Origin: Breviolum minutum Mf 1.05b.01
Lineage: Eukaryota; Sar; Dinophyceae; Suessiales; Symbiodiniaceae
Reading direction: 5' to 3'
Assembly: GCA_000507305.1 (NCBI GenBank)
Contig: DF239743.1
Location: 57,855-121,854, forward strand
Length of the DNA stretch: 64,000 nucleotides
In this document: piece by piece, positions 45,937-57,985 of the stretch
How the letters are laid out: every line of letters starts with the position of its first letter
Numbering within the stretch: the stretch's first letter is position 1
Made by a program: the position numbers and the translations under genes
Notes under the pieces: model-generated
Seen by the model: only the letters and a program-made list of their open reading frames with translations
What the model was told of the DNA's origin: nothing
Database searches by the model: none

Positions 45937-46047
45937 CTGAGTCTTCCAAGAAGGCCGGCCGGACATACTTTCCCACCGGGTCCCAAGGTACACTCTGGAG
46001 ACCGCGCATAGAATGGCTGACTGGGACAAGGACCAGGAAGGCTGTAC
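45937..46047 (-). CDS. exon of an unidentified gene
   Basis: A clean 111-nt exon: TGCCAG/GT acceptor, ACTCAG/GTGATT donor, phase 1 at both ends. The 36 codons read TAFLVLVPVSHSMRGLQSVP and then WDPVGKYVRPAFLEDS. Composition and borders are good, but the other exons and the family are unknown. Confidence 0.55.
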
Positions 46048-46797
46048 CTGGCATTTCTGCTCACTCTCTCACATCTCTCTCACTATAACAATGCAAGCTT
46101 CTGGTCAAATTTTATCCATCTAGATATCTGGGTGTGTCATCCTCACACTTGCCATCCAAACCTTTGCCCTATCTTTATTTGACATTCCTCCTACTTCAAA
46201 AGCTGGTCCAATTTTTGTGGCGCACCAGACTCCATTGGTATAGTTGGTTTCGAACTTGGGGAACGGGAATGAACCTGAGCTGACAGCAAGATCACCTCCA
46301 AAGTTGAGAACCTACAATTGGTTGCAGACTTCGGCCTTAGGCTGCCTAGGAACCCAAGTTGTTGCAACCCACGTTGTAGCCATAGTTCCTTGGCACTGGA
46401 AGGCTTTTCGATCTGGAAAAGCCAAACTCTGGGATGGACAATGTCTCAAGGTAGATCACTACAACGTCATCGCATTAGAAAGAAATGGCTGAAAAGTTGA
46501 TGGCACATCAAGGGTTAGTTATATGATATGTTCAATTCTTAACCACAGATTGGCTTGATTGGATACTCCCAAGCATCTTGGTTTATTCAAAAAATTTGAT
46601 TGCTTTGCTTTTGTCAGATCAAGATACTGAAGGACGCTCGCAGATAAGCTCCTATCATTACTTCCAAGAACACAAGATTCGTTGCAACTAACCATCTGAA
46701 GGGCCAATATTCATGTATTCACCAGAAGGTCAAGACACATGTGTTATCTCCATACAATTTGTAGTCTTTTCATACATATTTAAAATATCGAGAGAGA

Positions 46798-47479
46798 GAG
46801 AGAGAGAGTTGTTCCCTGCTGCATCTCCAAACCAAGTGGCTCCCAGTCAAATTTGCAATCTGGCCCTGTACAGTTTCCATAGTCAAAGGCGACACGCACT
46901 CCGAAATTCATCCCAATGTTAATCAGCGTTTGTGGTGCTTTTGTTTGGACCTGGCAGGGCGAGCATGCGAAGGGGCGCCAGATCCAAATCATGTAAAAGA
47001 TATTTTAAAATGGATCAGATCTTCAGAGGCTGAAAATAGATGTGTCATCCGATCTGGAGTGAAATGCGAGCTCTGGGTAAGGAAAAAAACACCAAACTGA
47101 AAACAGATCATTCCTCCTTCCTTAGACACTCGAACAACTGAGGTCACAGCCTTAAATCGCTTGATGCGCTCAATGCCAAACTTGTTGCCAGAGCCATAGG
47201 CGCCGGAGACGACTTCATTTTGGATATACCACCTCAACATCTGATGTGATGACTATGGCATTATAGAAAATCATATTTCATCACCTCCCATGTTTCATGA
47301 CTTTCATGACTCCTGACGCAGTTGGGTGTTTGGTGAACCCTTTACAAAGTCCACACTCTACAGCACTTTCCAATGATACCATCAGGATCCACATCACTGG
47401 GTGCCCAGTCATGATGCCCGCGAGGTTACCCGTGTTGACATTCAACGGGGGATAGTCTCCATGCCCCTGGGCACGGTAC
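46798..47479 (-). CDS. probable 3' exons of the cysteine-rich module gene
   Basis: Three minus-strand exons lie downstream of the five-module gene. 47479-47390 (GCGCAG/G to a GA donor ATGTG/GATC) reads YRAQGHGDYPPLNVNTGNLA and on to TGHPVM. 47232 to about 47112 (TTGAG/G) reads WYIQNEVVSGAYGSGNKFGI. About 46951-46806 (GCCAG/GTC) reads TLINIGMNFGVRVAFDYGNC and then TGPDCKFDWEPLG. With GA donors these join in one frame. They could be a C-terminal domain of the modular protein or a separate gene, because the exon linking them in phase to 47853 was not found. No enzyme family is recognised. Confidence 0.5.
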
Positions 47480-47852
47480 CTGCGCTACTGTGGTTGGTAA
47501 AAAAAACACTGGCAGAAACCAACATAGCGTTGGTGAAATTGGTGAAAGATGCTCTTCACAAGACTCTCTTAACTTCACATCACTGGATGAAGCCAAGCTG
47601 CATGTGAAAGGTGAGAACGTCTGCACCGCTGGGCGAATTGAGGGATGCATGCAAGAAGGGAAGCTCCAGTGGATTACCTGCTCAGTATCGGATGTGAAGA
47701 TGAAAGAACACTTGACGCTTGTGACCTGGTTTTTGCACACTCATGCAGCAAAGGATCCATGAAATTCCATGAACCACTTTCCATGCCAAATTCCACTTTG
47801 CAAAGTCTTGTATGAGTGCATTTTTTCTCTAACAGGGATATTAATATAGGGC

Positions 47853-50380
47853 CTGATGGTGGTGAAGGCGTCGGTGCAGGCGTAGGTGGTGCAGGCGAAG
47901 GCGGCGTAGGCCCAGGTGCTGGAGCCGGGGCACCCACAAGATCACAGGTCCACCGAGTACGAAATTGGGGTGGATCATCCCAATGGATTCCACGAGTGCA
48001 TTGTTGCATGCACTGAGCATAGAAGTTGTTCTTCTTAAAGCATTGATGACCTGGAGTGCAACAAGTAGGCTTATCCAAACAGCCTCCACCAGGAGAAGAA
48101 GCACTTGGAGAACAGTCTGCAGGTGGTGGGGGTGGGGGTGGTGGTGGCGGTGTTGGTGGCGGTGTTGGTGGCGGTGGCGGTGGAGGAGGTGGTGGTGGTG
48201 GTGGTGGGGAAGGAGCTCCCACCCGGCGGCAAGTCCACCAGGTTCGAAACTGTGGAGGTTCCGACCAGTGAAGTCCAGGAACACATACGTCCAAGCAAGC
48301 TCCATAACCACCGTTTTTTTCAAAGCAGCTGTGGGCTGGATTGCAGCAAACGGGATTTTGCATGCAATTTTGACTCCAACTTGGTGTACATGTTGCTGGG
48401 GGACCAGGCACCGGTGTGGGTGGCGGTGGCGGTGGTGGCGGTGGCGGTGGCGCTGGACCACCTCCACCCAGAACGCTGCAAGACCAAGGAGTGCGAAACT
48501 GCGGCGGATCGTTGGGATGAATCCCAGGTGTGCAACTGGGCAAGCAGGCAGCGTACCTGGCCACGGAGAGCCTATCTTGAGACATGAAATTCTCTGCTGG
48601 TGACACGATGTTTCTTTTGCTAATTCTTCCAGTTACTTTAAAAGCTCTCTGGGCAGTATCGTCCTCACAGAAGACAGGCAGATATTTCAAGTAGTCTCTG
48701 GGACTAATCAGGTAAGTATGTATCCAATTGAATTAAACACAGGGAAAATTCATCATTTCTGAGACGAATAAATGAAACAACACTGGCAAGTGCAATCGCA
48801 TGGCAAGACTGAGAACTTTTTTTGATTGCCTCACCTCGGTAATCCTAAAAACACCCAAAGACTTTGAAGACGTTCAACAGACCGAGACTGAAAAAAACTG
48901 TTGTCTCCTACCTTTTTAACTGTTGTTCCCTTAAACTTCACCAAAACAGGATCCCAGCCCGCCTGTTGTTTTTCTGGTAGCAGGTGTAGCCACTTTCACA
49001 GCAGCGCTGTGTCCATCTGCAATTATGACTCCAGGAAGCAGTGCACCTCGCACGTCCAACACTGAGTAATTATATACCATATTTTCACTGGCAAAACAAG
49101 GCAACCACATCACCCACATCACCCCACCATCCCATAGCCCACCTTCCAGGAGGAGGTGGAGATGGTGTAGGCGGCCTCCATGGAGCTACCACTTCACAGG
49201 ACCATGGGTATCGATATTGCGGTGGGTCCTCCCAATGGATTCCGCGGTTGCAACTCGGAAGACAAGCACCATAGCGCCAATCTCTTCGGTAGCATTTGAA
49301 GGACCCATCGCAGCAGTTGGGCTTGTTCAGGCAATTTTGACTGAAAGAAGCGGAACACCAAGCAGCACTGGTGCCCACTGTCAAGGATGTGATTCTTGAC
49401 GTGTTGAGAGTCAAAGGAGAAGACAGGCGCAGATTTGAAGATGTTACTTTCTTCAAAGTCAGATTCTTGCTCTGTCCCTCAACCGAAGATGCATTCGACA
49501 CAGTCGATGCGATCGATGGCAGGACTCATTCTTGCTCCTATGCACCTCACAGGACCAAGGACTTCGCCACTCTTCAGGGTCTCGTTCATCGACTCCTACA
49601 GCTGATATGAAATGATACAACCGTATCATAGGAAATGATAGGAAATCTGTGTCTGATGCTACGCTCAAGACTTGCCCATCTCGTTTTTCAGCCACTGACA
49701 TGGAAAAAAACCGCGACAACGTGACAACGGCCTGGACTGCAGCTGCGCTTGCAAATGGCTACGCCATCGAGTTTCGCATAGCAAGTCGCAGCTGAATCGC
49801 AGCAGCTGGGGTTGCCCCAGCAGTTGAAAACCTCTGACTGGGTGCAGTTTCCTGCGCGTGCCAGTGCGCCGCCTTTCAAAAAAAACCTTTCACCTGAGTG
49901 ACTTTGGCTGAAAGGAAAGGTTCTGATATGTTTCAACAGTACCACGAGAGTGAGAGTACTGTGAGTAGTATACATTCACACAAAAATTTTGAACCTGGAA
50001 CTTGCAAAACAAACACAGTCAGATAGTCTCCTCCTGATCGTGCTCCACGCACACCTGGTGCGGCCCCAGGGACCCTTTTGGCCAAAGCTGCAAAATAAGC
50101 CTCAGCCTTGCCGCACTCCAAACCGTGACTGAAAAAAGCAATGTCCTTCTACCTACTGCCCTGTGTGTTGCTGTCTTTTTCTTGTTTTTGGTTTTCTCCA
50201 ACATTATGGGTCGTCACAACGAATCTGCAATGTCTCATGAGTCATGAGTTTATGAGAATTATCCATCCAACCTGAGAAAGGTCCTCACCAAATGCTGGCA
50301 GCAAGAAGAGCCAGAAGCAGCATGCCGTCCTTGCGGGTCAAAGACCAACTCTTCTTGAGATGCAAGCTTGTTGTCTGCAT
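47853..50380 (-). CDS. secreted multi-module cysteine-rich protein (CBM1-like modules)
   Basis: Exons: 50380-50289 (ATG; a basic stretch, then the hydrophobic signal MLLLALLAASI), 50128-50055, 49851-49732, 49595-49546, about 49370-49143, 49046-48963, 48556-47853. The protein has five modules of the pattern C...C...CC-x5-C-x3-K/R-N...C-x3-C-x-P/R-G...DPP-x-[FY]-R...W-[ST]-C, for example HNCRWTQRCCESGYTC and KPTCCTPGHQCFKKNNFYAQ. Linkers are proline-rich. The core C-x2-G-x2-C-x3-N-x2-Y-x2-C recalls family 1 cellulose-binding modules, so binding to cellulose or another wall polysaccharide is inferred. Donors include GT and GC (three GC cases). Modules 1 and 3 are split by introns. Exon 5's start is uncertain. 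Plus-strand frames here are shadows. Confidence 0.78.
48120..48215. repeat. GGT/GGC trinucleotide tract encoding a proline-rich linker
   Basis: GGT/GGC repeats that read on the minus strand as the Pro-rich linker between modules 4 and 5. A second tract at 48418-48452 encodes the linker between modules 3 and 4. Confidence 0.85.
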
Positions 50381-50384
50381 CAAC

Positions 50385-50995
50385 CACACTCACCATTCAA
50401 TTATTTGGGACTATGAGATGTCATGAAAGAGGGGGCATAAAATAGGGATCTGCTCATTTTTTCCATCAATGTCATCCCTTTTCTTCGACTCTTTCGACCT
50501 TAGGTTGTATCGTGTCCTTCGAAGGCGTGGTGGCCCCATGCTGGGAAATTGCAGCACAAAATTTCTGTGAGCCAAAGTCGTCAAAATTGGAGCTGAAGGC
50601 AAGGTGAATCACATAGGGAACACGCGAGGAAAAACATGAGACAATGTCTTTGGGGGAAAAAGAAGCCTTCGTGGGAAGATGCCAAAGAATTCACACAAAA
50701 TTACAATCGCTTGTAGTCTCACAAATCTTCCAGGGCCAGTTCTCACCACAAAAGGCACCTGTGGACAAGACTTTTCGAAGAAAATTGCAGAACCCCTCAA
50801 TTTGTTTTGGGGGGCGCCCAAAACTAAACACGTGTTTTGACCAGAGCCTGGCCATGGCTTGAAAGACTATTTACAGTCAACGCACTTCAAATCTTGGCCG
50901 TGGACAATGGAGAGGATTGCAAGAATTGATCCACTTTCGTCGTGACCATCTGGTGTTGAGGCCTCAGCACGTCACACTGTGAAAGGCTATGATGA
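50385..50995. other. weak exon candidates upstream of the modular gene
   Basis: Minus-strand frame 50821-50609 contains a CAG/GTG-bordered piece reading VPFVVRTGPGRFVRLQAIVI. The plus strand of the same bases is also open for 72 codons. The strand cannot be decided. Confidence 0.3.
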
Positions 50996-51246
50996 TACAA
51001 AACAAAAGATGATAATGATGATAATGATGATGATCATGACAATCATCGTCATCACTGTCGACGTCATCGTCGTCGTCGACGTCGTCCGCATCATTGTCTT
51101 CATCATCCTCATCATGGTCACCATCATCATCATCATTGTCATGGTCGTCGTAATCATTGTTGTCGTCGCCATCATCGTATCCTCAATTCAATTTATCCTC
51201 CTCCTCCTCCTCCTCCTCATCATCATCATCATCATCCTCATCATCC

Positions 51247-51289
<43 letters not shown>

Positions 51290-51325
51290 CATCCTCATCC
51301 TCATCCTCATCCTCATCAGCATCAC

Positions 51326-51364
<39 letters not shown>

Positions 51365-51413
51365 TTCATCATCATGGTCATCGTCATCGTCGTCATCCAT
51401 CATCCACGTNNNN

Positions 51414-51486
<73 letters not shown>

Positions 51487-51513
51487 TGTAATTGTCATCA
51501 TTATCATCCCCCC
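50996..51513. repeat. CAT/ATC trinucleotide tract with 4-base gap
   Basis: ATC/TCC/GTC triplets through 51500, with NNNN at 51410-51413. The long Ile, Ser, His, Met and Asp homopolymer frames are repeat products. Confidence 0.95.
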
Positions 51514-52200
51514 CAGGCAGCTTAATACAACAATCCTTCTAAACACCCCCACACCTAAGGTTATGTGGTCACGCACTCCCTTCAAAACTAATGATGCATT
51601 CTTTTGCCCATGGGGCTGACGATTCAATGGATTCAACAATTCAAAAGTCATACCATACCGCGGTGGACCATATGATGTCGTCCAAACTTTCCAAGGTTCT
51701 TCCACCAAAAAACAAGGACACTATGTCATCAATATTCATAAATAGTATTCAATAATGAATCAAGTTTCATAAAAAATCTAAAACATAATCACTGTATTTA
51801 CAATAAAAGATCCTCCATCCCTGTCAATCCCTACACATGTCCACTATTTGCATCGAAGGACCCTTCAAGCCAGGCCAGTTTGACCACCTCAGTGACACAT
51901 TCGGACAGAAACCGGGGAATTGGCGGAGCCTCACATCCTCACATCATGTGGACCGAGTTGCTCGGCACAGCAGCCTGGAGAGGATCGGAGTCAAAGAGCC
52001 AAGTTACGGTTCCTATGACTGACTCAAACACCAATAACACCACAACACAGCGGCCTAACCACCGGTGAGACGCCCATGGGTGCGCTTCTGTACAAATCTG
52101 GGCCTGGTGGTGGGACGGTCGGGGACCATGGGATCAAAATATGAGAAAACTATACACACACAAGATCTGTCAGGTTTAGCCAGTTTAGCCGGAAAAAGAC
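51514..52200. other. no gene recognised
   Basis: Plus-strand frames at 51837-52068 show no recognisable features. Confidence 0.3.
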
Positions 52201-52204
52201 AGAA

Positions 52205-52335
52205 CATCCAACAACTCGAGTACCACCGTGTGGGACATTCTAGAGCTTTCCGCGCACAAAGAAAGCACGTCTCGCTTTTGAGTGTCACACCATTCTTTGC
52301 GAGGTAGTCCAATAAGAAGTTCCTGTCAAAGCAGG
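52205..52335 (-). CDS. possible exon, unidentified
   Basis: After CTTTGACAG the minus strand reads NFLLDYLAKNGVTLKSETCF and then LCARKALECPTRWYS. The Cys-containing, mixed-charge composition is protein-like. Borders and family are unknown. Confidence 0.42.
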
Positions 52336-52419
52336 AAATGCCCAAGCGGTCCTTCTCGTATGATTGTCATCAAATGATCAGGTGAATCCGATGTTCAAAA
52401 AATCTGCACTATGAAAGGG

Positions 52420-53630
52420 CTTCATACTGCTCGACGCCCTTCTCCATATTGAAATAGGAGCGGTCTCCGTGTCGCATTGGGGAATGCAAGACTCTTGCGC
52501 GTAGGTAGGAAAAGAAACATAGCCATTCCCATCCTTGTTGTCACACTTTGGACATTTACATCCCCCAACAAACCAAGTAGCAGCAATTTGCTAACCCAAA
52601 TCGGATGTCGCACGTCGCACCTCATCTCTTCCTTTTGCTGGTCCGACACTGAAGTCCAGTGTGAAGTGATCAACTGGCAGCAAGGTTTTTGCCGGCATCC
52701 AGGAACCACCCCCAGCATTCCCCAGTCCTAACTACGAATTAACCATGCCAAATGGAGATTGAATTCTACGATTTTGGAGCTTTATGCACATTGAACAACT
52801 GTCTCATTGAACCCCAGACCAGCGATGCTCACATTTCATGGATGTAGCTTTTCTCGATTCAAAACTGTCGCTTGGGCAGATAACTGGCCCACAGCAAGAC
52901 ACGAAAATATAACAATGACCTTCATCAGTCCAGTAGCTGCAAAAATCAACGCATGCGGACCTAGGGCCAATCAGCATGCAAAATCATGGCATCTACGGTG
53001 TGTTCCATGCAAACTTCTTGGGTCAACAAATAGCCTGAATCATACATCCAGGATCGAAAACAGAATTGATCTGAGATCACAGCTACTGGTATGTGCCAAG
53101 ACGAACTGCAGCTGCGACATGCACCTGGATGAACTTAAGAAGAAAGATACAAAGATGCAGCTCAGAAAAAGACAGTTTTAAAACCACACGGAGAAGAGAG
53201 GCCAAGGAGGAATTTGAAGAATCTCGTAAAAGCAATACAAATTTCACACTTTTAAGGAGGCACTCACTTGGCAGCACACAGATTGACATAGAGGTAAAAC
53301 TTCAACATCCAGCCAATGTATGGTGATTGAGAGGACTGGGGCAGTGACTGTGGATTCTGCACTAGCGGTAGCAATGTCTGATGAGCTTGCGCCCTCTCTG
53401 CCTCGCCGAAGGTCAGAAACGAAGACAAGTTTCCTAGTTGCCCTCTTATAGCTTCAAACAGATACTATTCTTTCCTCAACAACTCTTTTTGAACCCTAGG
53501 CTGCACCAAACTCTTTCTCAGCACAAGGCATGTGTCATAATCAAGCATTCTTTCTTTTATATATAATATACATAATGACATATTATCTATATATACGTAT
53601 ACTTGTCAAAATGGGCCGTTGCGAATGGCC
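52420..53630. other. competing open frames on both strands
   Basis: Plus frames 52477-52731 (with RKRNIAIPILVVTLWTF), 52807-53181 and 53093-53326 (with RRREAKEEFEESRKSN) and minus frames 52718-52422 and 53289-53083 overlap. Some are likely exons, but no family decides which. Confidence 0.28.
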
Positions 53631-53651
53631 TTTCATTCAGCCCCCCCCCAC

Positions 53652-53804
53652 CTCCGAGCGGGCATTGTAAAGCGCATTGCACATCGTCTCCAGCTGGGCC
53701 TCAGGTCAGTTGAAATGATTCTCCGAAATTGAAATTCTGGGTGTAAATTCATACAGTGTAAGGCTTCTAAGGACATCGCCAACTGTGCAGGCTCCATGCT
53801 TGGC
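53652..53804 (-). CDS. two exon candidates of an unidentified gene
   Basis: 53804-53737, after GATTTCAG, reads AKHGACTVGDVLRSLTLYEF and on to TPR. 53699-53652, from a TGAG/G acceptor to a GGAG/GTGGGG donor, reads AQLETMCNALYNARSE. Both are in the same frame with one stop between them. The downstream border of the first piece is not a standard donor, so the exact junction is uncertain. No family is recognised. Confidence 0.45.
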
Positions 53805-53809
53805 CTGAA

Positions 53810-54940
53810 ATCCAACATTTGCAATGAGAATGTCATGAAACACACCAACTATTTGCAGAGAAGAAGAGTTGGTGGAAGTGGAAGTACGGAACTCAAAAAA
53901 CGTCCAAACGTTGCATCCTTGCTCAGGTGTGTCACCAAAAGAAACTCAATTCCAATTCCAATCTTTATCACTACTTCCCATCTTTTACTAAGTTTCCAGC
54001 AGAGAGGCAATGCCGCCAAAAATGCTGAACCATTCAACTAAACCTCTAAAGCTGTGGTCTATTTCTGCGTTAAAAGAAATCATGTTCTGTGGTGTGAAGT
54101 CTGTGGTTACTGTCCGGTCTGCTGCTTGCAAAAGCATTTTTTGTATTAGGCTGTGTCAGACGGGACACCCATATCTTCATGTACCAGAATGTACCAATTG
54201 AAAAATGCTGAGCTTCGAATGATTCTCACGCTTTGTAAGTTCGCTTTTGGGCATTTTAATTGAGGCTTTTGGATGCCAGGTGTGCACAGTCAAGGAGAGC
54301 TAAGAAGTTACTTCATGAAAACAGGTCGAGCTACTAGCAGCCACAAGTTGCGACCTTGAGAGTCCATAACAAACCGACAAGGCCCGTGCGGATCACACAC
54401 TTGGAGTGGCAGTTTGAAGAGGTCTTCATGTTTCACTGGAAATCTTGGAAAACGGAAAAAAGCACTTCATATGTTTCCATATACATGTACATATGTTCTC
54501 TCAGAATCCGTGCCTAAACATGAAAGGCTCTGTCCCTTTGTGGACAGTGGATCCCATCAGGCTTTCACAAAAGGGTTTCCATTTCAAAGGTTTCAAAGGC
54601 CTGAGATTCCCACCACAACCATATGAGACATACCAACAATACCAACATATTTTTCAACGACATACAGGATGTGATGAACCATTAACCATCGTGCCCTGTG
54701 GTGGCGAGAAGGAACCTCTCCCAGTGTAGCAAGAAAGGATACCTCATTCCTCAGCTCGCGAAGCTTATACACTGGGATTGACTTAAACTTGGATCTAATT
54801 TCATGCCTTTTATTCAATCAACATGTCTTATTAAAATGATGGACTGGGAAGTTCCAACGTTGCAACTCACTCTCAAAAATTATTTGGGAAACAGAAATAC
54901 AGCTCCAACCTCAATGTTTCACTGCATTGTGAATCTATTT
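53810..54940. other. no gene recognised
   Basis: Several 60-90 codon frames on both strands without recognisable features. Confidence 0.3.
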
Positions 54941-54950
54941 TGAAGACATA

Positions 54951-54955
54951 TATGC

Positions 54956-54991
<36 letters not shown>

Positions 54992-55027
54992 TTATGTACA
55001 GTACATATATATATATACATATATATC
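54951..55027. repeat. AT/TA dinucleotide repeat
   Basis: TATATA runs broken by CATATA and TTTATGTACAGTACATA, the last being palindromic. Confidence 0.9.
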
Positions 55028-55469
55028 TGGCAAACCATTTTGCAGCCAAGAAGCTGAGATTCAAAGGCAGACGCGCGCAGGAGGAACTGCCAGCAGTAGT
55101 CAAGACCTCAAAGATCAAAGAAAAATAACTCAATAGAAAACATATTCACGGCGAAATGTACACTTGATTGTGGTGGATCAATGGATCAAGCCTTACCACT
55201 TCAACCTCTTGATCCTGAAACCATTCAAACCCATTCAATGATCAACTTCCACAATCAATTGGACAACTTCAATCTGAGTTTTCCCGCGCCGGGAAATGTT
55301 GGCTGCTGGTAGCGAGTCAACAGACACTGTGAGGAACCACTGCTTCATTTCCTGCTCTTCAAAAAATGTTTCAATCCAACACTTAGTCATAGTGAATAGT
55401 CAATAGATACTAGCGATTCCAATAGTGGCTTCGATGGAATTGCAATCAGCGGCTGTTTTTTAGCCTTTA

Positions 55470-56480
55470 ACCATGCAAAAGAATCAAAAATTTCGTGTGG
55501 TCAGTAGTCAAAATGCATCTCTTCCTGACAATTGCATGCAGGCGGATCTTTCCACTAGTGAGTGGCATCCACAAAGCGCCGCTGCTGAACCCAGCCTCCA
55601 AAACACGAGTTCTGGTATCTCCAACATGCTCTGCACCTTCCAGACAAAGATATCTGCCAAGAACCATCTCCAAACCCTCATTTTGTTGTCCCACAACAGC
55701 TGAAGATCCTCCATGAGTTTGTACACTATAAGATTCTTTTCTGGTACCACTTCGGATTCGAAGCCCTAGAATGAATGGAAAATCCTTCTCATGTGAGTAC
55801 GAGCTCTCTATCATGGATTGGGTTCCCGGCTGCTGGAAAGCCCAAGGAACCAATGCTTTCTCTCCTGTGAAAGAAATCCAAAAGCTTGAAAGCCAAAACT
55901 ATCAGACTCCAAGCTGATTTGATAGGACTCATGCAAAATAGGCATACATACTGACCAACTAACCAACTGTTGATGCGGACAAATTCTCTAACCTCCTCAT
56001 ATGTGGATACAAAACGTAGCGCTGCGATTGAATCATTAAGTGAATGTCCACTAGGCTGACCGGCGTCGATCCTTCTGATAGCGCTCAATGGTACGAATTG
56101 CAGCCACTGCCTGCCAAGAACCCAGATCACCAATTTGGACGTGTATCCATTTCAAGACAGCTGTGACAAGAGTTGACACACATGCATCCACCCCTGGTCG
56201 TTGAGTACAACCAAGTATTCTAGATTAGTGGAAGTGCAGGCACAGTGTGAGCAAACAGGAATGGAAGACATTCACATCCAGCCCACTGCCAGGTTCTGCT
56301 GTGGACACCCGTTCTGGAGCATGATCTAACCTTAGCCATGGAAATACTGGCAACATTTGCAAACAAAACCAGCGAAACTGGTTGCAAGTCTTCGTGGTTT
56401 CCCTCACCAAAGCAGTTCGAGTCGCCCAACAGTTCAGCATTGAAGAACCTGCGATAGAGCTCAGTAGCAACCCTCGCCTC
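55470..56480 (-). CDS. multi-exon unidentified minus-strand gene
   Basis: Four well-supported pieces. About 56480-56404 (CGCGAG/G to TTTG/GTGAGG) reads ARVATELYRRFFNAELLGDS. About 56308-56250 reads LDHAPERVSTAEPGSGLD. 56224 to about 56063 (ATCTAG to CGCCG/GTCAGC) reads ILGCTQRPGVDACVSTLVTA and then KWIHVQIGDLGSWQAVAAIR. 55754-55638 (ATTCTAG/G to GGAAG/GTGCAG) holds EVVPEKNLIVYKLMEDLQLL and then DNKMRVWRWFLADIFVWK. The pieces are helical with few low-complexity residues. The junctions do not all close in phase, so small exons are probably missing. No family is recognised. Confidence 0.52.
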
Positions 56481-56499
56481 GCGAGAAGATTTCAAACAT

Positions 56500-57985
56500 T
56501 TTCACGAAATGGGTCAAACTTTGCAAATAGACAAGTTCGTATGTTCACAGAACGGACAAAGCACTCTGTAACTCTGTACTTTTGCATAACCACAAGAGCT
56601 AAGAAGTCCTAATTTTTGTTTCAATGCTTGGCAGTTGCAATGCAAACTGTATCCTCCCGCAAACCACTGGTCAAACCTCCTGCTGCTCTTTTTCATGCCT
56701 GGCCATACATCATTATTTGGCATCCAAATGTATGCATAGAAAGCAAGTCTTGCCTGGAACGAGCAAAAGCAGCGATTGCGATAGCTGCTCCGCCCACCTA
56801 TTCATCACATGGGCTGAGATGCAATTACCGGGTGAGTCAACATCGAAACACATGCCTCCAAAACTCCGGTCATCCATCAGCCAGCTCTTGTGGGGCCATG
56901 GTGGGTTTTTTCATTGAATTGAATGTCATATTCCACCTGAAAACTGCTGGTTTGAGGGATCTGTTGTATGGCCAAAATAAAAAGACAATCGCAGGAAAAA
57001 TATGCACCGACACATGTCACCTCGTCCAAAACAATTTGCATGCTGTTAAGTTAACCAACAAATTTGTCTGTTGTAGAAACTGCTGCGATGCACGCACAAC
57101 AATTTTGGGAAACAATTATAGAATCAAATTTTTGAGAAAAAAATGTGACCCAAAATGGCACAAACATTTCTGTTTGTTACCCTTTCGTGCTTTCCGTGCT
57201 GGTCTAAAAACCAAGTTCCCAGTCAGAGTAATATAAAACATGTTTTCCAAAATAATATCAAAACATATAAATTCATTCTGAACCATGGCAACGGTGCAAC
57301 CGAAAGTCAAATGAACAAGTTCAGGACGCACATTCAATGTATCACGTGTTTTCATCTAACATGCTAGTAAAAAACACCCTTCCAGTCACATGCTCCAGTT
57401 CTTCAACATGAGCAATGCAAAAAATAACACGCATTCTCTTGTCGCATGTGCATGGATTCCTCATGTGAAAAAACGTCTTCTATTTTCGTCACTTTGCGTG
57501 CAAAGCCGTGGAACTATGACGGGTCGCAAACTGTGGAGTAAAACCAGGCACGAACAAAACAACCAAAACAATTCTCGCAAAACCTTCAAAAAGGAAGAAA
57601 ACAAACAGCAAATGTAGAAAAAAAATGATTTCACTCAGCGCAACCGCCACAAACATTTTTCAATTCCAAAATTTTATTCTAATATGCAATGTAACAATGC
57701 AAAAAACACCATGTGCAAGAATGTTCAGTGATCCGCAAATTTGATATCTAATCATGTGTCGCAATGTAAAACCCATGCACCCAAGGCACACATCATGCCA
57801 GCGCTGTAAGCGGATTCCAGCCCACACAGTTTGGTGGATGTTGTTTTTCTTTCTTTCCAAATTTTCAATGCAATAATTAGCGTCAAGCCAAATTTATCTT
57901 CATTCGACTTATCTTGACTCCACGCACCAAAGTACGGAAAAATCTCTAAAACATCTGCACAATCCGATTTGCAGAAAAGAATCAT
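56500..57985. other. long open frame and competing candidates
   Basis: A 206-codon plus-strand frame (56616-57236) is unusually long. On the minus strand a small piece with an AG/GTG start and a GC donor (TCCAG/GCAAGA) reads VGGAAIAIAAFAR at about 56803-56762. The strand is undecided. The rest is AT-rich. Confidence 0.25.

Noticed and set aside
47841..48603. Long plus-strand and alternative minus frames (up to 212 codons) over the modular protein
   Set aside because: They are shadows of the minus-strand exon with its GGT/GGC linkers; only one frame shows the repeated cysteine modules.
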